64,000 nt of DNA from a virus: the IMG/VR virus record IMGVR_UViG_3300035034_001869, positions 1 to 64,000 of that record. The stretch is one strand, 5' to 3'. This document shows positions 31,060-39,357 of this stretch, in pieces. Made by a program: the position numbers and the translations under genes. Every line of letters starts with the position of its first letter. Position 1 is the first letter of the stretch. The notes below the pieces were generated by a model that was given only the letters and a program-made list of their open reading frames with translations, ran no database searches and was not told the DNA's origin.

Positions 31060-31256
31060 TATTCAATCTCCACATAGTCAAATGTTGTTTGTAAAAGATG
31101 GTCATAATCATGGGATGTTGCTTCTTCCTGATATTTTTTGATATATTCTTCATCTGCCCCTGCTTTTCTTAAAGCTTTTGAAGCAACACCAATTATCAGA
31201 AAGGCATTCCCATTGATATCTGCATCAATCGTTGGTTTGTAGTCTGGTTCAATCAT
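31059..31256 (-). CDS. Hypothetical protein, 65 aa
   Basis: Acidic and mostly helical with a central aliphatic segment (NAFLIIGVASKALRKAG), like a small helix-turn-helix-sized domain but without a clear recognition helix. Function unknown. Confidence 0.65.
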   Translation of the reverse strand: MIEPDYKPTIDADINGNAFLIIGVASKALRKAGADEEYIKKYQEEATSHDYDHLLQTTFDYVEIE

Positions 31257-31267
31257 TTTTATTTACC

Positions 31268-31567
31268 TTATAAATTATTGTAAAAGTGTTTATAATCTTC
31301 GTCCGTCCAAGAATCCTCAAATGGAGTTTCCTCAGTATAATTCAATTGTCTTTTAAGTCCGTTTGGGTCTGATAAAACTGCCCATAGTTCTTCGTTTTCG
31401 AATAACCATCCTTCATTGCGTAATTCTATTTCTAAAATATCCCATTCAAGACCGTTTTTTGAGAATAAGCATTGGGCGGAAATCGGCAGATTTGATATTT
31501 CTCCTTTATATTTTTTCCAAGGGGAACATTTGATTTTTTGTTTTCGCAATCTACCACGTAAATTCAT
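31268..31567 (-). CDS. Hypothetical protein, 99 aa
   Basis: A basic start (LRGRLRKQKIK) is followed by an acidic, tryptophan-containing C-terminal half (NEELWAVLSDPNGL, EDSWTDEDYKHFY). No domain recognised. It is placed between the mini zinc protein at 31.6 kb and small unknown genes. Confidence 0.65.
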   Translation of the reverse strand: MNLRGRLRKQKIKCSPWKKYKGEISNLPISAQCLFSKNGLEWDILEIELRNEGWLFENEELWAVLSDPNGLKRQLNYTEETPFEDSWTDEDYKHFYNNL

Positions 31568-31602
31568 TTTTTAATTTTTCCTGTGTTTTAGATTGTGTAA
31601 TT

Positions 31603-31893
31603 TTATATAATTATTTCTTGCCGTAACTGCCTCCATTTGTTAGAAAACCATAATTTGATTTTTTGCCATTTAGTTTTGGGTTTTAGCATTTCACAGATAG
31701 GACAAATACCTTCTGGATTACATTCAACATTAAATGTATTTTTTGGGTATTTATGATTGAAATGAAAATGATCTATTGGAGTTCCTTTCTTTGGGATTTT
31801 AAATTGTCTCAGAGGCAGAAACTCCAAAGTTCCTTTCCCTATGAAATACTTTTCATAAGGTTTTAGATTTGTGTTTTTATCGGGCGTTGCCAT
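31603..31893 (-). CDS. Small protein with gp32-like zinc site, 96 aa
   Basis: The order H47-x10-C58-x5-C64-x2-C67 (CNPEGICPIC) closely mirrors the zinc site of the full SSB at 12850-13779 (H92, C104, C113, C116). The flanking DNA-binding domain is reduced to short basic segments. The start at 31893 follows GGGGGAAT and lies 2 bases after the helicase stop. It may be a shortened SSB paralogue or a partner of the UvsW-like helicase. Confidence 0.75.
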   Translation of the reverse strand: MATPDKNTNLKPYEKYFIGKGTLEFLPLRQFKIPKKGTPIDHFHFNHKYPKNTFNVECNPEGICPICEMLKPKTKWQKIKLWFSNKWRQLRQEIII

Positions 31894-31894
31894 T

Positions 31895-33292
31895 TTAATT
31901 CCCCCATTGTTTGGAATAGACCCTATCCCGATGAAATCCAGAATAGAGTAACATGCGAACATTTGTATCTCTAAAATCATAAACTCGTGGAACCTTGTTT
32001 TTCTTAGGTCTAAGAATTCTGCCAACTACCTGAATTATTCTTCCGCTAAATTTGACTGGTGTAGTAAGAAATAAAGCAGAGAGATTCGGGGCATCAAATC
32101 CTTCTCCGATTAATGAGATGGTAGCAATCAAAACTTTACATCTTCCAGCTTTAACATCAGCCACAATATTAACTCGTTCTTTATTGCCTGTTTTTCCGGA
32201 TAATACATGACACTTAATTTTTTTATCACGCAGTTTTTGTGCTATTGCTTCGCAGTGTTTGACTCGATCAGACGTTACTATCACATTCTGTTTAAAACGT
32301 CTTAAATCATGCTCTATGCTCGTTACAATCAAGTTATTTCGTGTTTCATCTTCTGTCAATTTCTTGATTATGCTTGCATAATTCATTCTTTCTTCATCGG
32401 CAAAACATTCATTGGCACGAAAGTCAGTTTCCACCCGAATGATTTTTGGTTTCAGAACTGCTCCGGTATCATGTAATACTTTTTTATCCACTTTGTGAAT
32501 CTTGTGTCCGATGTGAGCAAATATAGCATTTCCAAGACCATCATTTCTGAAAGCAGTTGCAGTCAATCCAAGATAGTGTTTTGCTGGAAATTGCTGAATT
32601 GTATCTGACCAGGAAGTAGCGGCAGATCTATGAACTTCGTCCATTATTATTTGCCCGAATCTTGGAGTTAATAAATCAAGCCTGTTTTTAACAGTATTGA
32701 TTATTCCCACTGAAATGTCTTTGATATCACATTTCCCATCTCCAATTAATCCGCAATCATAATGCAAGAAGGTTTTGATTGCGTCTTGCCATTGAAACAA
32801 TAATTCTTTTGAATGAACAATGATCAGTGTTGGTTGTTTTCGTCTTGCAATAATTCCGGTTGCCATTACAGTCTTTCCAGATCCGGTTGCCGCTTCAAGG
32901 ACACCCACCGGATATCTCGTGACCATATCATTTACGGCTAAATATTGGTATGGTCTTAGTTCCCCGTGAAATTCTATATCCATTTTCGGGAACAGTAAAG
33001 TTTTGTCTTTTATCTTTACGGAATAATTATTTTCATGTAGCCATTTTTTCAGATACCATACATAACCTCTTGGAATCCATGTTGTTTTCTTATCCTCAGA
33101 CACTTCAAAGAAGTAAAGGTACTTCATGACATCAACCCCAACATATGTGCCGTGTTTTTCGGCATTCTTATATACTGGGTTTTCAAAGGTTAAGTCCTGA
33201 AGTATTTTGTCCTTTGCACCTCTTGGGAGATTTCTACAAACAACACCTCTTCCAATTTCGAGTGTTACTTTTTTACCATCCGGGTCCATCAT
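31895..33292 (-). CDS. UvsW-like superfamily 2 DNA helicase
   Basis: A DNA translocase of the UvsW/RAD25 type that remodels branched DNA and R-loops. An N-terminal small domain precedes motif I ATGSGKT (near 139-145), motif II DEVH (near 222-225), motif III GLTATAF, motif V LIGEGFDAPNL and motif VI QVVGRILR. Several ATGs lie together at the start; I use the one 6 bases after GAGG, but starts up to four codons earlier are possible. Context with endonuclease VII, recombinase and SSB fits recombination-dependent replication. Confidence 0.92.
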   Translation of the reverse strand: MMDPDGKKVTLEIGRGVVCRNLPRGAKDKILQDLTFENPVYKNAEKHGTYVGVDVMKYLYFFEVSEDKKTTWIPRGYVWYLKKWLHENNYSVKIKDKTLLFPKMDIEFHGELRPYQYLAVNDMVTRYPVGVLEAATGSGKTVMATGIIARRKQPTLIIVHSKELLFQWQDAIKTFLHYDCGLIGDGKCDIKDISVGIINTVKNRLDLLTPRFGQIIMDEVHRSAATSWSDTIQQFPAKHYLGLTATAFRNDGLGNAIFAHIGHKIHKVDKKVLHDTGAVLKPKIIRVETDFRANECFADEERMNYASIIKKLTEDETRNNLIVTSIEHDLRRFKQNVIVTSDRVKHCEAIAQKLRDKKIKCHVLSGKTGNKERVNIVADVKAGRCKVLIATISLIGEGFDAPNLSALFLTTPVKFSGRIIQVVGRILRPKKNKVPRVYDFRDTNVRMLLYSGFHRDRVYSKQWGN

Positions 33293-33488
33293 CATAGTCC
33301 TCATTTAGAAAGGGATCACTGTTATCAGTATCTTCAAAGGTTTTTGGACTTCCTTTGTCTCTGATTAGGCTATCCGCTATTAACAAACTACTTGTGTCGT
33401 ATGTATGGCTTGATTGTCTTTTTCTTCCTCGTGGTTTTTCAGGAAAGAAAAGATTTACAAACCATAATAAAAATATATCAATGAACAT
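33273..33488 (-). CDS. Small membrane-anchored protein, 71 aa
   Basis: Residues 2-16 are hydrophobic and aromatic (FIDIFLLWFVNLFF) and are followed by a basic patch (RGRKRQ) and a soluble acidic tail. This suggests a single N-terminal anchor with the C-terminus in the cytoplasm by the positive-inside rule. It overlaps the helicase start. It is not clearly a spanin or holin. Confidence 0.65.
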   Translation of the reverse strand: MFIDIFLLWFVNLFFPEKPRGRKRQSSHTYDTSSLLIADSLIRDKGSPKTFEDTDNSDPFLNEDYDDGPGW

Positions 33489-33490
33489 AA

Positions 33491-33874
33491 TTATTTCCAG
33501 CTATATTTAATGGTAGGGTCCAGAGGCTTTCTCCACGTAGCTATAGTGGATTCAGGGACAAGTTTTTTGAGTGGTGTAATTTGAACTTTGATTGTTTCAG
33601 AAAATCTTGCTTGCATTTTCATCTTTTTAAGATATGCCATAACCTTCTTTGGTTCAATATCTGTAAATTTTTCAGCGGAGGAAATAACCAAGGAGTCCCC
33701 AGCTTCATTTTTATATGTTCCATCTTTGTTTAGATCAATTTCAGCTTTGATCTCTTTGATTCTTTTTTCCGCCGCTTTTTTCTGTTTGTCAAGTTTACAA
33801 GCTTCCGCAATCAATAATGCTTTTTTGCCTTTCATCAGTTTTACTACTGGCGCTTCTTTTTTAATTTTTTCCAT
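33491..33874 (-). CDS. Hypothetical protein, 127 aa
   Basis: A lysine-rich coiled-coil-like N-terminal half (LDKQKKAAEKRIKEIKAEID) is followed by a beta segment (DGTYKNEAGDSLVIS) and a C-terminal domain with ETIKVQITPLKKLVPESTI. The layout resembles Gp157-type or similar phage helper proteins in broad shape only. Function unknown. Confidence 0.75.
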   Translation of the reverse strand: MEKIKKEAPVVKLMKGKKALLIAEACKLDKQKKAAEKRIKEIKAEIDLNKDGTYKNEAGDSLVISSAEKFTDIEPKKVMAYLKKMKMQARFSETIKVQITPLKKLVPESTIATWRKPLDPTIKYSWK

Positions 33875-33924
33875 TTTAATACTCCCTTTTGAATTTGAAT
33901 CGTTTGTTCCAATTTTGAAAATTC

Positions 33925-33990
33925 TTATGCCTCAGCAAACTTGATAATCTCCTTGAGATATAATTTTTTTTGAGATATGGAAAGTACCAT
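33925..33990 (-). CDS. Possible 21-residue peptide
   Basis: A short amphipathic frame (MVLSISQKKLYLKEIIKF...) lies just after the ribbon-helix-helix gene. Its ATG is 2 bases after that gene's stop. An overlapping ATGA frame of 39 very basic residues competes with it. Neither has independent support beyond position. Confidence 0.25.
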   Translation of the reverse strand: MVLSISQKKLYLKEIIKFAEA

Positions 33991-33991
33991 T

Positions 33992-34210
33992 TCATCGTTT
34001 GACTTTTCGTTTGACTTTCTTTTTAACCGGTTTTGGAATATCTTTAACAGTAACCTTTTTAAAGGTTATTTTGGATTCGTTTTCTTCAATATGGTCCGTG
34101 ATAAGCTTCTGTACATAGGATGATAACGTTCTGCTGTCGTTTGCGGCTAATTCCAAAAGTTGTTCTTTTAATTCGATAGGATAGCTGAAGGATAATCTTG
34201 TTGCGGCCAT
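33992..34210 (-). CDS. Ribbon-helix-helix repressor, 72 aa
   Basis: The Arc/CopG pattern is clear: strand TRLSFSYP, helix ELKEQLLELAANDS, turn, then helix LSSYVQKLITDHIEEN. A basic tail (KPVKKKVKRKVKR) adds nonspecific DNA affinity. Directly upstream lies a promoter whose -35 and -10 boxes are framed by 13-bp inverted arms, so autorepression is a strong inference. It is one of three regulators in this part of the genome. Confidence 0.85.
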   Translation of the reverse strand: MAATRLSFSYPIELKEQLLELAANDSRTLSSYVQKLITDHIEENESKITFKKVTVKDIPKPVKKKVKRKVKR

Positions 34211-34220
34211 GGTAATCTCC

Positions 34221-34293
34221 TTGTTTTGTGTTATTTTTTATTAATTTATTGACACAAAACAAAATAACAATTAATTCATCTTGTGTCAATAAA
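34221..34293 (-). promoter_or_regulatory. Operator-rich promoter of the ribbon-helix-helix gene
   Basis: Leftward TTGACA (34284-34289), 17 bases, TATTTT (34261-34266). Perfect 13-bp inverted arms TTTATTGACACAA (34245-34257) and TTGTGTCAATAAA (34281-34293) cover the promoter. A further TTGTTTTGTGT half-site (34221-34231) mirrors ACACAAAACAA (34252-34262). The other strand also has TTGACA at 34249-34254. Confidence 0.75.
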
Positions 34294-34310
34294 AATTAAT
34301 TTTTTTTAAT

Positions 34311-34826
34311 CTATATTAATGAGTTCGGGGATACAAATTTTTCGGCAAATTCCTTAATGACTGGGTTTTGTTTTATCATCGGGATCAGCCGATAAGCTTT
34401 CCGGATCATTGTCGCTTGCATGGCAACGGATCGCTGAGTTCTGTCCATTTTGATACCGATTTCCACATCAGTCAGTTCTTCCAGTTTTAAAGAACAGAGT
34501 TGAACATAATCAGCCTCACTCCAAGGCTTTCCGTGTTTTGTGGGTAGTAGTGTTTTTCTTTGCTCTTTGATCTCTTTGATCGTGGCGATGTTAGCAATCA
34601 CTGACCCATCGGTATATATGACAAGCACTCTATTTTTTGTCATAAATTTTAACAGATCAGAAACAAGATGCAAACTGATATTATTTAATCCCGTGAATTC
34701 TTCTATCTCTTTGACGGTTGTACTCCCACTTTTGTCAAGGAGAAAATTCGTGATACAAAGATTAACAAGATTGATTCCTCTTTCTGCTTGTGGATGTAAT
34801 CCCCGAACCATTGGTGAATTTATCAT
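34311..34826 (-). CDS. DNA-binding regulator with winged-helix and Myb-like parts, 171 aa
   Basis: The first 90 residues look like a winged helix (VKEIEEFTGLNNISLHLVSDLLKFMTKNRVLVIYTDGSVI), and residues 97-145 resemble a SANT/Myb unit (KPWSEADYVQLCSLKLEELTDVEIGIKMDRTQRSVAMQA). It overlaps the regulator gene upstream by 4 bases, forming a two-gene regulatory operon. It may control the switch between early and late transcription, which is inferred from position only. Confidence 0.8.
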   Translation of the reverse strand: MINSPMVRGLHPQAERGINLVNLCITNFLLDKSGSTTVKEIEEFTGLNNISLHLVSDLLKFMTKNRVLVIYTDGSVIANIATIKEIKEQRKTLLPTKHGKPWSEADYVQLCSLKLEELTDVEIGIKMDRTQRSVAMQATMIRKAYRLIPMIKQNPVIKEFAEKFVSPNSLI

Positions 34827-35350
34827 ATCAATATCCTATGTAAAACTTCGATTAACATCTCTTTATGACGGACAGAGATACCAGCACTATCTCCTTTTGC
34901 TTCCATATCCGACATATCACTTAACAGGTTCATTAACTCATTTCCCCCTTCCTTTTTCACACTCTCTACCTCCTTTTCTTCTTGTTTTGGGTTATTATTT
35001 CCTTCATGTTTCTTCGAATTTCTCGGTATTACTTTTTCATGTCTAATTAACCGATGAATTATAGAGTTTATCTGGGATGGAGTAAGTTCATACCTATCCG
35101 CTATTTCTCTATATTTAAGCCCATCATTGTAATCTTGTATAATCTGGCCATCTAATTCAGTAATTGGTTTAAAATTTTTAGTAGTCCTTCTTTCAATAAG
35201 CCCGTCATTTTGTAATTTAAGAATCCTGGTAGAGATAGTTGACAATGGAGTATCAAACATGTCTGCCGTCTCTTGAAATGTCAGCCCTTCCTTCAGGCAT
35301 TCAATTATTTCTTCATTAGTTGGTTTCTTCTTTGTCTTTATTACTGTCAT
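34823..35350 (-). CDS. Transcriptional regulator with two helix-turn-helix units, 175 aa
   Basis: Residues 10-55 (NEEIIECLKEGLTFQETADMFDTPLSTISTRI) and 66-110 (DGQIIQDYNDGLKYREIADRYELTPSQINSII) are tandem helix-turn-helix domains with recognition helices. The rest is a charged linker and a short helical end. A bipartite promoter motif embedded in a 16-bp inverted repeat lies directly upstream, so the protein may act on its own promoter. Confidence 0.82.
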   Translation of the reverse strand: MTVIKTKKKPTNEEIIECLKEGLTFQETADMFDTPLSTISTRILKLQNDGLIERRTTKNFKPITELDGQIIQDYNDGLKYREIADRYELTPSQINSIIHRLIRHEKVIPRNSKKHEGNNNPKQEEKEVESVKKEGGNELMNLLSDMSDMEAKGDSAGISVRHKEMLIEVLHRILI

Positions 35351-35483
35351 TTTGGTCTCCTTTTAATGGTTAAAAGAACAGATAACGACTATACAGAGCG
35401 TAGGAGGCAAGTATAAAACTTTTTTTTAAAGTCTTGTGTTATCTGTTCTCTTAAACATTAAAAATAAGAGCGTTTTTGTTCTG

Positions 35484-35546
35484 TTTAAGCTTGTTTTAGT
35501 GTTCAACATATAGCAGTATATATCTTTATTCTAAAACAAGCTTAAA
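35484..35546 (-). promoter_or_regulatory. Bipartite promoter motif copy 3 inside a 16-bp inverted repeat
   Basis: Arms TTTAAGCTTGTTTTAG (35484-35499) and CTAAAACAAGCTTAAA (35531-35546) are perfect inverted copies 31 bases apart. Read leftward, the TTTAAG of the right arm is followed at 25 bases by TGCTAT (35510-35515), matching the phage motif. It precedes the two-HTH regulator gene. A 208-base gap here has no gene. Confidence 0.65.
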
Positions 35547-35558
35547 TAGAGTATTTTG

Positions 35559-35783
35559 TTATTCAAAAACCACTTCCGATAATGAGTGTCCCTGAAACAT
35601 ACCAAAATCATGTTCATCATCGTATGCGGTTAAATCTTGAACCCAGAACAGATCCAATTCATAATCATTTGATTGGAGATTTGATATGATATCCTCTTCC
35701 GTGACAATGACAGTTATTCCATCAATATCACCAACCTTTTCCTCTCGTTCACACAAAATTTCCAAGGCTTCCTTTTCAGTCAT
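35559..35783 (-). CDS. Hypothetical acidic protein, 74 aa
   Basis: A small alpha/beta, acidic protein (ALEILCEREEKVGDIDGITVIVTEEDI, LDLFWVQDLTAYDDEHDFGMF). The second of two nearby ATGs is preferred because AAGGA is then 9 bases away. No family recognised. Overlaps or abuts the gene before it. Confidence 0.65.
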   Translation of the reverse strand: MTEKEALEILCEREEKVGDIDGITVIVTEEDIISNLQSNDYELDLFWVQDLTAYDDEHDFGMFQGHSLSEVVFE

Positions 35784-35785
35784 TT

Positions 35786-36058
35786 TCATATTTCCTTTAT
35801 TGTTCTTTGATTAAACCATTCTTGTTCTACGTATTCGGTGGTTATTAGTTCTAAACTATGCTTAATGGCATTAATTCTCTTGTACTCTTCTGGTATTACC
35901 CATTTTCCTCTATCTTTAAAACGATAAATTGATATGTAGTACCAATTATTGTAAAGTTCAGATTTTGCTGGTTCTACGGAGGTTATGACAAATTTTAATT
36001 CTTTTCCGAGAGAATCTTTTGAATGGAATCTTTGTCCTATAACATAAGGCGTAATCAT
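35786..36058 (-). CDS. Hypothetical protein, 90 aa
   Basis: Beta-rich in the first 60 residues (FVITSVEPA, WYYISIYRFKDRGKWVIP), then helical. It may be a small barrel with a C-terminal helix. No family recognised. Tightly packed with both neighbours. Confidence 0.65.
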   Translation of the reverse strand: MITPYVIGQRFHSKDSLGKELKFVITSVEPAKSELYNNWYYISIYRFKDRGKWVIPEEYKRINAIKHSLELITTEYVEQEWFNQRTIKEI

Positions 36059-36060
36059 TT

Positions 36061-36468
36061 TTAATATCCTAAATCATTATTGTCAGCAACAAACACAAGA
36101 CCACCAAATTCGTAAATCACCCCTTCTTCTGGATGAATTTCCAAATATTCATTGGCTCTGTGAACCCTGGTAAAAATAGCAGTGATAGCAATCATTTTTC
36201 CATCAACTGCTGATTTGATATAAATTCTTTGTTCTGGTTCTGGTCTTACAATTTCAAGATTAGTTACAGTATCTCCCATTGGCTCACATCCAAATGAATC
36301 ACCAAAGAAAAGCAGATTGTCTTCATTTATTTTTTCCAGCACTTTTAATTCTGTGGTATTATAATCAAATAGAATATCAACTGAGCCATATCTACTTTTT
36401 GATAATAAAGATTTAAAAACTGGTCTGTTCCACGAATCAATCCCTTCAAATTTAACTTTTACTGTCAT
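36061..36468 (-). CDS. Hypothetical protein, 135 aa
   Basis: Starts with a strand-rich domain (TVKVKFEGIDSWNRPVFKS) and ends with YEFGGLVFVADNND. An FGDSFGCEPMGD loop lies near residue 55. Unknown family. Its AAGGAG site lies across the stop of the short gene at 36471-36596, which ties the two together. Confidence 0.7.
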   Translation of the reverse strand: MTVKVKFEGIDSWNRPVFKSLLSKSRYGSVDILFDYNTTELKVLEKINEDNLLFFGDSFGCEPMGDTVTNLEIVRPEPEQRIYIKSAVDGKMIAITAIFTRVHRANEYLEIHPEEGVIYEFGGLVFVADNNDLGY

Positions 36469-36470
36469 TT

Positions 36471-36596
36471 TTATCTCCTTATGGTTATAACTCTTTCTCC
36501 ATCTACAATTTTTACATTTGGCAATTTAGATATTACCAATTCAAAAGCAATTATTAATTCGTTGTGTTTTGTCTCCTGGGAGAGAGAGCTTAACAC
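36471..36596 (-). CDS. Microprotein, 41 aa (GTG start)
   Basis: Begins at GTG after a GGGAGGGG purine run. The helical chain ends in two clear strands (LPNVKIVDGERVITIRR). Stop and next start are coupled through AGGAGATAA. The GGGAG/CTCCC stem at its start could hide the initiation site. Coding character and coupling support it, but it is short. Confidence 0.55.
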   Translation of the reverse strand: MLSSLSQETKHNELIIAFELVISKLPNVKIVDGERVITIRR

Positions 36597-36615
36597 TCCC
36601 CCTCCCTATGAAATG

Positions 36616-37011
36616 TTATTCTACAATCAGTTTTTCCAATTCTTCGATGGACAGGTTTTTGCGAACCTCATTCTTTTTCTCCGCAATAAGCTGGCGAATC
36701 TGAATATTGTTCTGACCATCTTTCTTTGCCTGCAAGAGAAGAGCGTTTTCACCTTTTCTGACCTCAATCACACGCTTAACAATATCAAACTTTGCCTCAA
36801 GATCCTTGCTGACAGAACTTTTTTCCTCAACAAAGCTTTCCTCTTCAGCTTCTTTGATTTCTTTGTTGAGTGTTTTTGCCACTTCATCAAGAGATATCAG
36901 ACCGGATTTGCTTGACAAGGGAAGATCCCACAAATCTTCAGTGGTGATATTTCCTTTACGTGAAGGATACCTGAATTTACTCTTTGTTGCTGTTTCAAAT
37001 AAATCTGCCAT
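36616..37011 (-). CDS. Conserved-type phage protein with TTEDLWDLPL motif, 131 aa
   Basis: The N-terminal segment FETATKSKFRYPSRKGNITTEDLWDLPLSS (in parts) is a pattern I recognise from many unrelated phages without an assigned function. The remainder is a coiled-coil-like charged helix and ends with a SAP-like IRQLIAEKKNEVRKNLSIEELEKLIVE. It follows the 666-residue protein gene and probably shares its transcript. Confidence 0.8.
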   Translation of the reverse strand: MADLFETATKSKFRYPSRKGNITTEDLWDLPLSSKSGLISLDEVAKTLNKEIKEAEEESFVEEKSSVSKDLEAKFDIVKRVIEVRKGENALLLQAKKDGQNNIQIRQLIAEKKNEVRKNLSIEELEKLIVE

Positions 37012-37041
37012 TTTTGTTCTCCCTGTTATAATGTTATTGTT

Positions 37042-39042
37042 TTAGAAGTTTATTTTTATGGTTCTTTCAAAACTTCCTTTCACTCTACAGATCAGACTTG
37101 CTCTCTTGGTAGATGAAAATCCAAGTCCGCTTAACTGATCTTCTTTCTGGTCGGTTTTCATCTTTGATCCAAGAACTTCAAAAACTTTTCTGTGTTCTGT
37201 CATGCTTTCTTTCAGGAACTCATTGAAAAATCCCCTGACAGGTTCCCCACTATCACAATTTTCCAGAATGAAGAAATAATGCTTGTTACCAGTTTCTTCC
37301 CCGTCCCAATGATTGGGTGAGTTCATGATCATATTCACTTTATGGAATTTTTGAGTTCCAAGCTCCCATGTAACTCTGGGGGATTCCTCAGATTCCAGTG
37401 ATCTCACAATGGTAATGCCTGTTTTTCTGTCAAAATTGAATATGACGACATCAATATTGGCACTGGTTCTCATAGGTTTTTGATAGTTATAAGTCCAGAT
37501 CTTTCCTTCATATTCCATTTCAAGAGTGAACCCGTAATTCTCCGTGTTTCTTTTGGTAAATTGATTGATGAAAACTCTGTACTCGCCTTCGGGCATTTTG
37601 TTTTTGTTTGTCCAGGCAATATTTTCAACCGGGCTTGTTGATTGCGCATCACCGGCATTCATATCAACATCTAACATTCCAGAAGAAGGATGAACTTGCC
37701 TTTTGTTTCCAAAATAGATATGACTTCCAGCACCGGGTTCCTTCACATGAATATCAAGATCATCTCCGTTAAACCAGGCAAGTGAGCATCTTAAAACAGC
37801 ATCAATATTTCCGCCTGCTCTTTTTACTCTCTCTTTAATGGAATCCGCAACTTCCCCATTGTATGACCAGGAAAAGTTATTTCTCCATTTAAACATTCCG
37901 GGAGCATCGAAATTGCTCGGGGCAACCAGGCTCATCAAATTGTTTTCATGTTTGTTTTCAAACATGGCTTCAATTGATTCTGCTTTCGGTAGGATCTCAT
38001 TTACGAAGGTATCAATACTGACTTCTTCCACTTTTTTAAGGTTCTTTATATTTGTGGAAGATTCATTTGACATCTCATCAAATACATTCATTGCCTGTTT
38101 TGCTTTTCGATCTGCAAACAAAACATTGTTAATGGTAAGATCATCCATTTTTGCATTTCTTCTTGGCAGTGAATCAATGAACCCAAGCTGTTCGATTTTT
38201 TCCTGAGCTTTCTTTATCATTCTTTGAGTAATAACGGCAGTTGGTCTTTTGTAATTTTCCGGGGCAACCTTTGACTCAAACATTCCCACAGCTTTGTCCA
38301 AGTTCATACCAATCGAGATATCAATCAGCAAAGTTCCAATTGCCGTATTTCGTATTCTTGCGCCGGATTCGTTGCAGAATTTCCAGGCAAAAGTATTAAG
38401 ATAGGGAAGTCCAAAATTATCAGCAATAAAACACAATTTTTGAAAGTCCATAACAGCTTGTTTGTGTTCATCCCCACGATAGATGGAATCTTGACTGATC
38501 AGTTCCAAAACGGTTTCAATTGATTCATTTGTGATTTCGTCCAACCCTCTGAGAAAAACATCCTTGTTTGCTCTTGTTTTGGAAAGGACAGTTCCTGGGT
38601 CAGTATTGATAAATTTTCTCGGCAGTTTGAAATAGAAATGATCCCACCGCATATCTTCAATTTTTGCATCGAAATTTGACTTAGTTCCAATATTCTGTTC
38701 CCAATGAAGGAATTGATCAGATATCTTTTCATCCTTTACCAAACGAGACATGTTATCTGCCACTTCTTGGTAATACTTTCCTTTGATTTTGATATCCCAT
38801 ATTGATGTCAGTGTCAAATCCTTGTTAATACTTACAACATCACCACAAGCACGAATGAACTGTTTACAACATTGACAATCATGGAGTGTTCTCTCCCTGA
38901 ATACTGGGTTTGATCCGTCCGGAAAACTATTCAGATATGTTTCCCACAGAATATCTTTATCAATTCCAGTTCGGAACAATTTACCCTTTGCCATTTTTGA
39001 AAATTGATGATTTACAGCATCTCTAAATTCCACGAAATCCAT
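37042..39042 (-). CDS. Large protein with DUF2135-like beta-sandwich domain, 666 aa
   Basis: Residues 1-75 include a cysteine site (CQCCKQFIRACG). The middle 300 residues are helical and resemble a ligand- or RNA-binding repeat. Near 395-500 a beta-sandwich with LRCSLAWFNGDDLDIHV, HIYFGNK, LDVDMNAGD and GEYRVFINQF matches the DUF2135/YfaP pattern. The C-terminal 120 residues form another beta domain. One of the largest leftward genes outside replication. Function unknown. Its abundance of charged acid residues near DDLDIHV suggests a metal site. Confidence 0.8.
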   Translation of the reverse strand: MDFVEFRDAVNHQFSKMAKGKLFRTGIDKDILWETYLNSFPDGSNPVFRERTLHDCQCCKQFIRACGDVVSINKDLTLTSIWDIKIKGKYYQEVADNMSRLVKDEKISDQFLHWEQNIGTKSNFDAKIEDMRWDHFYFKLPRKFINTDPGTVLSKTRANKDVFLRGLDEITNESIETVLELISQDSIYRGDEHKQAVMDFQKLCFIADNFGLPYLNTFAWKFCNESGARIRNTAIGTLLIDISIGMNLDKAVGMFESKVAPENYKRPTAVITQRMIKKAQEKIEQLGFIDSLPRRNAKMDDLTINNVLFADRKAKQAMNVFDEMSNESSTNIKNLKKVEEVSIDTFVNEILPKAESIEAMFENKHENNLMSLVAPSNFDAPGMFKWRNNFSWSYNGEVADSIKERVKRAGGNIDAVLRCSLAWFNGDDLDIHVKEPGAGSHIYFGNKRQVHPSSGMLDVDMNAGDAQSTSPVENIAWTNKNKMPEGEYRVFINQFTKRNTENYGFTLEMEYEGKIWTYNYQKPMRTSANIDVVIFNFDRKTGITIVRSLESEESPRVTWELGTQKFHKVNMIMNSPNHWDGEETGNKHYFFILENCDSGEPVRGFFNEFLKESMTEHRKVFEVLGSKMKTDQKEDQLSGLGFSSTKRASLICRVKGSFERTIKINF

Positions 39043-39090
39043 TTACTTCTCCTTTTATATTACATTGCCCTGGTTTATCCCAGGTGGGTT

Positions 39091-39357
39091 TTACCAATCA
39101 AGATGTTTCTCTATTTCATCTGCAATTCCGTCCCAGTATCCCAGATTTTTCTTTGGGTTTGTTACGGAATCAGTTAAAATGGTTATTTTAATATCCTCCC
39201 CAAAAGACTCTCCGTATTGAACTTCTTTTACCTCATTTCTTTTTTTGAGTTTTTGTCGTAATGCTTTGTATCCACGTTTGTCAGCCTTCATTATCTTATC
39301 AATGATCTGAGAGGATAATTTAATTGCGTAGGTGATACTGATAATGGTTATATTCAT
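39091..39357 (-). CDS. Hypothetical protein, 88 aa
   Basis: The start at 39357 follows AAGGAG; codons upstream lack a site. The first half is hydrophobic then basic (ISITYAIKLSSQIIDKIMKADKRGYKALRQKLKKR), and the second is acidic and ends in tryptophan. Unknown family. Located between a DUF7659-like gene and the 666-residue protein gene. Confidence 0.65.
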   Translation of the reverse strand: MNITIISITYAIKLSSQIIDKIMKADKRGYKALRQKLKKRNEVKEVQYGESFGEDIKITILTDSVTNPKKNLGYWDGIADEIEKHLDW

